A stretch of 64,000 bases of DNA, from assembly GCF_910594005.1 (NCBI RefSeq), contig NC_057823.1, positions 97,760,015 through 97,824,014 on the forward strand, in the 5' to 3' direction. Of this stretch, positions 57,184 to 64,000 are shown one piece after another. Origin of the DNA: Cervus elaphus (Eukaryota > Chordata > Mammalia > Artiodactyla > Cervidae). The position numbers and the translations under genes were made by a program. Below the pieces are notes generated by a model. That model made no database searches. It was not told where the DNA came from and worked only from the letters and a program-made list of their open reading frames with translations. Numbering within the stretch: the stretch's first letter is position 1; the number at the start of each line of letters is the position of its first letter.

Positions 57184-57421
57184 ATGGCATATCACTATAT
57201 GGCACTAGTAGTAAAGAACCTGACTGCAAATACAGGAGACATAAGAGATGTGGGAATGATCCTGGGCTGGGAAGATTCCCCTGGAGGAGAGCATGGCAAC
57301 CCATGTCAGCATTCTTGCCTGGAGAATCCCATGGACAGAGGAGCCTGGTGGGTTACAGTTCATGGGGTCACAAAGAGTCAGACATGACTGAGAAATTGAG
57401 CATGCATAATGAGCACTCCAC
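57184..57421 (+). mobile_element. Bov-tA SINE, left arm of an inverted pair
   Basis: SINE with an extra 'gacataagagatgtgggaat' block, 'gcatggcaacccatgtcagc' and 'ggttacagttcatggggtca'. Its 3' end and flank 'ttgagcatgcataatgagca' + ctccac match the inverted copy at 57960-58200. Confidence 0.95.
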
Positions 57422-57424
57422 AGA

Positions 57425-57960
57425 AATACCAGATGGCATTTCTATGAAAATGCCATTGAAAAGTTGATAGAGTTTGTGTTTAAATTTGGGTCACTTTGGG
57501 TAGTATGAACATTTTCACTGTATTAATTTTTCAAATAAAATACATAGGCTTTCTTTCTTATTTATTATTTTAATTTATTAATAGTGCCTCATTTTTTTTT
57601 TCTCCCTCAGTGTCTTGTAGTTTTCAATGTACAGGTCATTCTCCTCCTTGGTTAAATTTATTCCTAAGTATTTTGTCCTTTATAATGCTATTGTAAATAT
57701 AATTGCTTTTTAAATTTCTTTTTCAGGCATTTTGTTGTTAGTGTATAGAAACATAACTATTTTTTTGTGTGTTTATTTTGTGTTCTGCAATTTTGCTGAA
57801 TTAGCCTATTGATTCTAACAGTTTCTTGGTTGAATCTTTCCAGTTTTCCATGGGTTAGATCATGTCATTGACAAACACAGTCAATTTAGCTTTTCCTTTT
57901 TGATTGGATTTTTTCTTTATTTCTCGCCTAAGTGCTCTGGCTAGGATTTTCAGTAGTATG
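57425..57960 (-). mobile_element. Old L1 ORF2 fragment between inverted SINEs
   Basis: Antisense ORF2: 'atgaaaatgccattgaaaag', 'cactttgggtagtatgaaca', 'tacaggtcattctcctcctt', 'ggttaaatttattcctaagt', 'gtgctctggctaggattttc'. This segment lies 5' of the 3' UTR in the element, so it does not continue directly into the 3' UTR copy that follows at 58207. Confidence 0.85.
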
Positions 57961-58200
57961 TGGAGTGCTCACTGTGCATGCTCAAGTGCTCGGTCATGTC
58001 TGACTCTTTGTGACCCCATGAACTGTGACCCACCAGGCTCCTCTGTCCATGGGATTCTCCAGGCAAGAATGCTGACATCGGTTGCCATGCCCTCCTCCAG
58101 GGGAATCTTCCCAGCCCAGGACCAAACCCACATCTCTCATGTCTCCTGCATTGGCAGGCAGGTTCTTTACCACTAGTGTGACATGGGAAGTCCTGTGTTG
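57960..58200 (-). mobile_element. Bov-tA SINE, right arm of an inverted pair
   Basis: Complement of the 57184 copy with the same uncommon variants: 'tgtcagcattcttgcctgg', 'cctgggctgggaagattccc' and 'gttcatggggtcacaaagag' on the minus strand. It starts with gtggagtgctca, the inverse of the other copy's flank. Confidence 0.95.
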
Positions 58201-58970
58201 AGTACCTGTGGTCAATTAAAAAAAAAAAACTGCTTGATTGATGTGTCATTTCCATATGAAATTCACATGTTTTTAATTGTGTAGTTCAAGGAATTTTGGT
58301 CAGTATACATAGTTGTGCAAGCAATCACTACAGTCCTGTTTTAGAGCATTCCATCATGTGCAATTGATCTCTCAAGCCCATTTGCAGTGAATGTCCACTT
58401 TTGTCATCAGTTTTAGGCAGTCACTGATATGCTTTCTGTCTGTACAGATTTCCTTTAATAGAAATGGCATATAAATTTGATTACACAAGATAAAAGTATT
58501 TTGCATCTAGTTTTTTTATACTGAGCTTAATGGTTTTGAGATTCATCTCAGTTGTGGCATTTGTCAGTGCTTTTGCCCCTTTTTATTGCTGAATAATAAT
58601 CTATTGTATGAATATGTTACATTTTGCTTTTCCACTGATGGATATTTGGAATATTACCACTTTTTGACTCTTATGAATAATGCTAATATAAACATTTTCA
58701 GCCTTTGTGTTGATATATATTTTAATTTCTCTTGGGTAGGTTCCTAGGAGTGTAGTTGTGTGTGCAAATTTATGTTTAATATTTTAAGAAACTACTTTTG
58801 ATTTTCTATGTATGAGGAGATTTCCAGTTTCTCTACATGCTCATTTTGTTTGTTATTATCTGTCTTTCTGATATAACATTCTAGTGGATGTGATGTGATA
58901 TCTCACTGTAATTTTTATTTGCATTTTTGTAAAGATTAATTATGGTTAACATCTTGTCACATTCCTTCTT

Positions 58971-59125
58971 TTTGACCTAGAAATTGCACTCCTTCTACCG
59001 CTACCATGGGCCTCACAAACAAATAACCTAGGCACAATACTCACCATAGCCCTCTTCTTAATCTTACTATTAGCCACAAGCCTAGCTTATGAGTGAACCC
59101 AAAAGGGATTAGAATGAACCTAGTA
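58971..59125 (+). pseudogene. ND3: ND3 C-terminal fragment (NUMT)
   Basis: With the mitochondrial code it reads DLEIALLLPLPWASQTNNL, then LAYEWTQKGLEWT, typical of the ND3 end. A TAG at 59121-59123 replaces the last glutamate codon expected before the tRNA. Confidence 0.93.
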
Positions 59126-59194
59126 TGGTATTTAGTTTAAAATAAAATAAATGATTTTGACTCATTAGATTATGATTAAATTCATAACTACCAA
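59126..59194 (+). pseudogene. Mitochondrial tRNA-Arg copy with changed anticodon (NUMT)
   Basis: 69 bases starting 'tggtatttagtttaaaataa'. The anticodon arm is aatga-ttttgac-tcatt, so the anticodon (59157-59159) is TTG. Mitochondrial tRNA-Arg has TCG, so the change is C to T at a CpG, as expected from methyl-CpG decay after transfer to the nucleus. It is not a functional tRNA. Confidence 0.9.
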
Positions 59195-59488
59195 GTGTCT
59201 TTAGTATATATAAATATTATAATAACATTTATAGTATCCCTTGCAGGACTGTTAATATACCGATCCCACCTCATATGATCCCTCCTATGCCTAGAAGGGA
59301 TAATGTTATCCCTATTCATAATAGCCACCCTAATAATCTTAAACTCACATTTCACCCTAGCAAGCATGATACCTATTATTTTACTAGTTTTCACAGCCTG
59401 CGAAGCAGCACTAGCATCATTACTAGTAATAGTATCAAATACATATGGTACTGATTACATACAAAATGTTAACCTACTTCAATGCTAA
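59195..59488 (+). pseudogene. ND4L: ND4L copy, complete and open in the mitochondrial code (NUMT)
   Basis: 98 codons including the stop, with no premature stop under the mitochondrial code. It starts GTG where I expect ATG. Recognisable pieces are MYRSHLMWSLLCLEGMMLSL, ILNSHFTLASMMPII and VSNTYGTDY, ending NLLQC. One codon appears to be missing: EAALASLLV where ruminants as I recall have EAALGLSLLV. One TGA (59276-59278) would stop it in the nucleus. Confidence 0.94.
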
Positions 59489-59600
59489 AATATATCATTC
59501 CTACAATAATACTTATACTCCTGACCTGATTATCAAAAGGCAACATAATCTGAATTAATTCTACAGCTCATAGCCTATTAATCAGCCTCACCATTCTTAT
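59482..59600 (+). pseudogene. ND4: ND4 N-terminal fragment (NUMT)
   Basis: Starts MLKYIIPTMMLMLLTWLSK at the ATG overlapping the ND4L stop and stays open for about 39 codons. It is lost where L1 sequence resumes. Confidence 0.93.
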
Positions 59601-59796
59601 ATTTTCTTTCGTGAAGTATCTATTCAAATATTTTGCTCATTTTTAATTGGGTTGTTTTTATTCTTGTTATTGAATTTTAAAAATCCTTTATGTATTTGGG
59701 ATACAAGTCCTCTATCAGATGCATAATTTGAAAAATTTCTCCCAATTTGTGACTTACCTTTTCATTTTCTTAATGATGTATTTTGATGGGCAAAAT

Positions 59797-59900
59797 TTTT
59801 TTAAATTATTTATTTTTTAATTGAAGGATAATTGCTTTACAGAATTTTGTTGTTTTCTGTCAAACCTCAACATGAGTCAGCCGTAGGTATGCATATATTT
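59797..59900 (-). mobile_element. Artiodactyl L1 3' end, short, nested in old L1
   Basis: Antisense of the same terminus seen at 26829 and 32774: 'tttttaattgaaggataatt', 'gctttacagaattttgttg' and 'aacatgagtcagccgtaggt'. Only about 100 bp inserted; old L1 continues on both sides. Confidence 0.8.
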
Positions 59901-60090
59901 TAATTTATAAATCTGATATTTATCTTTTTTTAATATACTGTATTTTTGTTGTATTTAAAAGATCTTTGTCTCACTCAAGATCACAAAGATTTTCTCACGT
60001 ATTTTCTTCAGAAAGTTTTAGGATTTTATACTATGTTTAGATCAATGATTTATTTTAACTTAGGTTTCCTATAAATTTTGTTAGGAGAGA

Positions 60091-62123
60091 AATTCTAATA
60101 GAAGTCACTCGATATCCTAGTTACACTGGTTGTTTGGTTGTAAGAAGTATATACTCACTTTGTCTCAAGAAAAAGTAAATTTATTGAATGAATACTGGTA
60201 AATCTAATAGAAGCTAATTTTAGAAAATATAGTCAAGTCTCATGAGAAAAGGAAAGTCATCAGACATCTCTTTTGCTTGCTCTTTCTTAATTGTGCAGAT
60301 AAATTCAATTCTAAAAGATTTGTACTTTGGCCGAAAGTTTCCTTTCCTTCAAAATCCTAAAAAGCCAGGTCTGCTAGAGGCATTTGCGATACGTTACTTA
60401 CATCTTCTCCTTATCTTCGACTTTGTCACCTTCTTGGCGTTCAGGTTATTGGTTTGATGTCCATTTTCTTATGTGCCTTCACTTTGTATATTTTCTTGAT
60501 TTCCACAGATGTGAAACCTTAATTAAAATAATTCCTCTTTTAATGTGTTTCCAAGGTTTTACATGGGCTAGATTGCCCCATTACCATGAGGTGAAAACGA
60601 TCCGGGTGTTGGAAAGTTTTAGGATTGTGAATCTCAAACTTGCTTAGATTGTTAAAAAGTGCCATCCTATAATTGGTACACTATCGTAAAAGGATTAACA
60701 TCACCATTTCACAATGAATGAGCCTGTATTTTATTTTCCAGATTGACTGAACTTTTTAACTTCCATTCAAGAAATAAAGTCTGGATTACCCTTGTCATTA
60801 TAACATATAACATACTGACTATATTACTAGCTGGGGCGTATAGGTGACATATTTCTGTTGCAAATGCTAAATTCTGATGTCCAGTTCTAAGATCTTGGCT
60901 GTTTAGAAACCTTCCGCAAACTTCATTAATGGGCTGGTCACCTTCTATTTATCCTTCTAGATCTATTTCCCACTTTTTCCCACTCTGCTTTATGCCCCAG
61001 GAAGCTGAGTTATTGGACTGTATAAACAGTTCCTTGGCTCTCTGAATTTAAATTGGGTTTGCTTAATTAGAAATTATGATGAAAGATAGGTTTCTATCTT
61101 TTTTTCACCACATAGAGGAAAAAGCCTGATTTGAGGCAACTGTTCTTTTCTTGTGAAATTGCTACTGCATATGATCTGCCAAATGATTGGTCCAAAGCTG
61201 TTTCTTGTAAAGAAATGTCTTCAGGAATGCTTTTGGCATTTCCTGGCAGACTGTGTTTATTTTGCTATTGCGTCTTCTCTTTCTCTTTTTCTCCTAGCCT
61301 TTCTCCTTTTAATTTTTGAAGCTGTGCCATATGGTGTACATAGAATTGTCTATTGTATTCTGTGCTTGGGCTTGCCTGGTTTTTAGTTCATCAGAGAAAT
61401 TTATGTTCATTTCTGATTATATGCTGTTTCAGTTGAATGTGTAAAGATGATCTTTCCAGCCTCAATTTTTCCTAAGTCATTAGTACAGTTGATTTTCAAT
61501 GCCAGAGTGAGTGTGAGCTAAATCCTCATATTCTGATGTTACAAAGGAAAGAATCTAGAAGTATACTCATGACTCTTCGATCCCTGGGTCAGTTCAAGAT
61601 TGTAGAGAGATGTCAGAGAAGAGTGAGAAGGGCTTTGTGAAAACATTTCTTTGTGAGAAAAAAATCCCTACCTACATCTCAGACAATAAGGGAGAAACAA
61701 GAGCTGAGGGGGCTGCCTGACTCTTACCTGATAAAATGACATCATCTATGATTGCAGGTTGGAAGTCAGCTTCTACCCCGGAATTTAATAGAATAAAAGA
61801 ATTGGGAGTGTTTCCTGTGGACTAGGTGGAGCTCACAGGAGAGAGCACGCCAGAATAGATCTGTTTCTGGTCTTGCCCAAAAGAGAGGGTGAAGGGATTC
61901 AGATGGTGAAAGTCTATGTAGAGTGATAGCCAGACAACCAGATGCAAACAAGCAAAGGAACAGAATATGTCATCCGTATTACCGAGGTTGAGGTCAGAAG
62001 GGCCCAGTAGAGGAGCCTTTAATACACTTAAGAAAGCATCCGCAGGAGAAGGAATCAGTTTGAAACATTTGCCGTGAATGTTGTGACCTAGAATACAATG
62101 CATTTTAAAGTATTCTATATGCA
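60091..62123. other. No recognisable feature
   Basis: 2 kb of AT-rich unique-looking sequence. Frames at 60242-60647, 61131-61386 and 61822-62124 are short and unrecognised. Confidence 0.45.
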
Positions 62124-62124
62124 T

Positions 62125-62568
62125 CTAGTCATTGCTATGGTTTTTCCAGTAGTCATGTATGGATGTGAGATTTGGACCATAAAGAAGGTTAAGCACTAAA
62201 GAACTAATGTCTTTGAACGGTGGTGTTAGAGAAGACTCTTGAGGGTCCCTTGGATTGCAAGGAGATCAAACCAGTCAATCCTAAAGGAAATCAACCCTGA
62301 ATATCCATTGAAAGGATTGATGCTGAAGTTAAACGCCAATACTTGGGCCATTTGATGTGGAGAGCCAAATCATTGGAAAAGACACTGATGCTGGGAAAGA
62401 TTGAAGGCAAAGGAGAAGAAGGCAGCAGAGAGTGAGATGGTTAGATAACATCACTGACTAAATGGACATGAATCTGAGCAAACTCCAGGAGACAGTGAAG
62501 GACAGAGGAGACTGACGTGCTGCTGCCCACTGGGTTGCAGAGAGTTAAACATGACTTAGTGACTGAAC
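62125..62568 (+). mobile_element. BovB LINE 3' fragment
   Basis: From 'gctatggtttttccagtagt' through 'gatgctgggaaagattgaag' to 'catgacttagtgactgaaca'. It lacks the gaact repeat end. atatgcat at 62117-62124 and 62579-62586 may be a short target-site duplication. More diverged than most BovB copies here. Confidence 0.92.
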
Positions 62569-62845
62569 AAATAAGCAAATATGCATAAAATATTCTCTGT
62601 AAGATATAAAGTTAGAAATAGCATTTTATCCTTACTAATTATTGTTGATTTCCTTCATGTCACTTATTTTTATTTACTTGGATTGACATAAGCAGTTGTG
62701 TGCTGAAGACTGCCATTCAAACTGTTTTTCTTCAAAGCTATCTTTGCATCCGATGGTCTTTTGTTTTCTAACTTGATTTTATGTGCCTTGGTGCATGAAT
62801 ATTCCTAACTGCCATATCTTAATTATAAAAACTAAGATCCTGCAA

Positions 62846-63038
62846 GCTCAGTCTCTCAGTCCTGTCCAACTCTTTGTGACCCCGTAGACTGTAGCCCACC
62901 CTGCTCCTCAGTGCATAGAATTTCCCAGGCAAGAATACTGGAGTGGGTTGCTGTTTTCCTCCTCCAGGGAATCGAACCCACACTTCCTGCATCTCCTGCA
63001 TTGGCAGGCGGATGCTTCACCACTAAGCTCCCAGTAGG
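62846..63038 (-). mobile_element. Bov-tA SINE with small internal deletion
   Basis: 'ctcagtctctcagtcctgtc', 'tgtagcccaccctgctcctc', then 'cctcctccagggaatcgaac', which skips about 15-20 bases. The head ends 'gcttcaccactaagctccca'. Confidence 0.94.
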
Positions 63039-63437
63039 TAATTGATAACGAATATGAGAAGTTCATTTGTAAGAGGAAAAGTAAGTACAAAAGTATACAT
63101 GCAAACAGTGTTGAACCTGAATAACAACTAAAACAGCAAATTAAGATGTTCATTCAAAAATATCCATTAATACATATTTATTGAACACCTGTTATATGCC
63201 CAACCACTGAGCTAGACATTGGAGATACGTGAGTTGTATCAGATACTGTTCTTGTTCTCATTGTGCAGGTGGAGAATAACAACAGGTAATATTTTGACAT
63301 ATTTTTATTCTGCTTGTCAAATGAGCAAGTATTAAAAATTATATTGCATAAAATTGATAAAGATGTATTGGACAAGGTGTTCTTACACACTGGCAATCAC
63401 ACTTTTTAGCAGTTTGTCAGCATATTAAAAAATACAT
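63039..63437. other. No recognisable feature
   Basis: AT-rich. 'tattgaacacctgttatatg' and 'gagctagacattggagatac' near 63180-63230 recall a common ancient-repeat end, but are too short to name. Confidence 0.35.
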
Positions 63438-63446
63438 AAATGTTCA

Positions 63447-63637
63447 GGTGGTGCTAATGGTAAAGAATCTGCCTGCCAATGCAGGAGATACAGGAGGCAT
63501 GGGTTCAATTCCCTGGAGGAGGAAATGGCAACCCACTCCAGTATTCTTGCCTGGAAAATCCCATGGACAGAGGAGCGTGGCAGGCTACAGTCCCTAGGGT
63601 CACAAAGAGTTGGACATGACTTTGTGACTGAGCATGC
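63447..63637 (+). mobile_element. Bov-tA SINE, 9-bp target-site duplication
   Basis: aaatgttca lies at 63438-63446 and 63638-63646. The copy has lost about 25 bases around the B box ('gggttcaattccctggagga'). Confidence 0.96.
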
Positions 63638-63679
63638 AAATGTTCATACTTTTTTAACTCATTTATTGTAATTTCTAGG

Positions 63680-63885
63680 CTTCCTTGGTAGTTCAGTCAA
63701 TATAGAACCCACTTGCCAAGACTCAGATTTGATCCCTCGGTTGGGAAGATCCCCTGGAGAAGGAAATGGCAACCCACTCCAGTATTCTTGCCTGGGAAAT
63801 CCCAATGGACAGAGGAGCCTGGTGGGTTACAGTCCATGGGGTCACAAAGAGTCAGACCCGACTGAGCAACTAACATCAATCTCTA
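63680..63885 (+). mobile_element. Bov-tA SINE, perfect 15-bp target-site duplication
   Basis: attgtaatttctagg lies at 63665-63679 and 63886-63900. Head 'cttccttggtagttcagtca', B box 'gatttgatccc', end 'gagtcagacccgactgagca'. Confidence 0.98.
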
Positions 63886-64000
63886 ATTGTAATTTCTAGG
63901 GATCTTTGCTAAGAAAATAGTAAGGTAAAAGCATGAAAAACAGTTTTCATTATAGCCCTATTTATTAATGCAAAATTGTGTAAGATTGCAATGTCCAGCT

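Larger units (their letters stand above)
58971..59600 (+). pseudogene. NUMT: nuclear copy of mitochondrial ND3-tRNA-Arg-ND4L-ND4
   Basis: About 630 bp of ruminant mitochondrial DNA, collinear with the light-strand gene order: the last ~50 codons of ND3, all of tRNA-Arg, all of ND4L and the first ~39 codons of ND4. In-frame TGA codons (for example 59276-59278) and ATA read sensibly only with the vertebrate mitochondrial code. ND4L and ND4 keep their 7-base atgctaa overlap. The left junction lies in 'ttctttttgacctagaaat' and the right near 'cattcttatattttctttcg'. No flanking duplication is visible, which fits end-joining repair. These genes encode complex I subunits in mitochondria; here nothing can be made from them with the nuclear code. 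Confidence 0.96.
58207..60090 (-). mobile_element. Old L1 (L1M-type), 3' UTR into ORF2, hosting a mitochondrial insert and a younger L1 end
   Basis: Antisense L1 order: 'gacagatttcctttaat'-like block near 58445, 'ttgctgaataataatctatt', 'cttgggtaggttcctaggag', 'ctagtggatgtgatgtgata', then, after the insert, 'gaagtatctattcaaatatt', 'tttaattgggttgtttttat', 'ggatacaagtcctctatcag', 'tcacaaagattttctcacgt'. The two sides of the mitochondrial insert abut in a normal L1, with only about 15-20 L1 bases missing or altered. Confidence 0.88.

Noticed and set aside
59303..59488. Open frame of 61 codons with a hydrophobic product
   Set aside because: It is the C-terminal part of the ND4L copy in the NUMT. 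The upstream TGA stops it under the nuclear code and there is no promoter context.

Overview
This is nuclear DNA from a ruminant, most likely a bovid. The evidence is the repeat content: many tRNA-headed Bov-tA/BovA SINEs, BovB (RTE-type) LINE copies in both orientations, artiodactyl L1 3' ends and one CHR-type SINE. I find no functional protein-coding gene or functional RNA gene. Every open frame above about 100 codons is either a decayed transposon reading frame, a shadow of a SINE or pseudogene, or unrecognisable. The window is best read as intergenic or deep intronic sequence. Family names are recognised from memory; no database search was run.

Layout. 0-10 kb: SINEs, three BovB 3' ends, an L1 with a 5' inversion at 3.7-4.2 kb, and MIRs. 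11.2-12.1 kb: a processed ferritin light chain pseudogene on the minus strand that keeps its poly(A) tail, polyadenylation signal and 5' iron-responsive element. 12.7-14.2 kb: a 1.4-kb BovB with reverse transcriptase. 15-25 kb: mostly AT-rich single-copy sequence with SINEs, an MLT1-type LTR and a hAT-like element. 25.3-27 kb: three (TG)n tracts beside or between SINE copies, and an L1 3' end. 27-33.2 kb: an old L1 followed by a nearly full-length BovB that is itself split by a SINE and an L1, each with a target-site duplication. 33-43 kb: single-copy DNA, BovB pieces, a 75-bp tandem duplication, MIR and CHR. 43-46 kb: an old L1 split by BovB, then an ancient LINE-like stretch. 46-55 kb: mostly single-copy DNA with old L1 and MER5A. 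55-60 kb: a dense nest holding old L1s, the best preserved BovB, an inverted pair of near-identical SINEs and a 630-bp mitochondrial insertion (ND3-tRNA-Arg-ND4L-ND4). 60-64 kb: single-copy DNA, a BovB 3' end and SINEs.

The interest lies in mobile-DNA history rather than in a gene system. The main points are a mitochondrial insert placed inside an L1 with its mitochondrial frames still open, tail-only retro-insertions (poly-T with matching target-site duplications and no element body), a twin-primed L1, and BovB copies whose catalytic residues or frames have been lost in different ways. I saw no convincing previously undescribed biological system.
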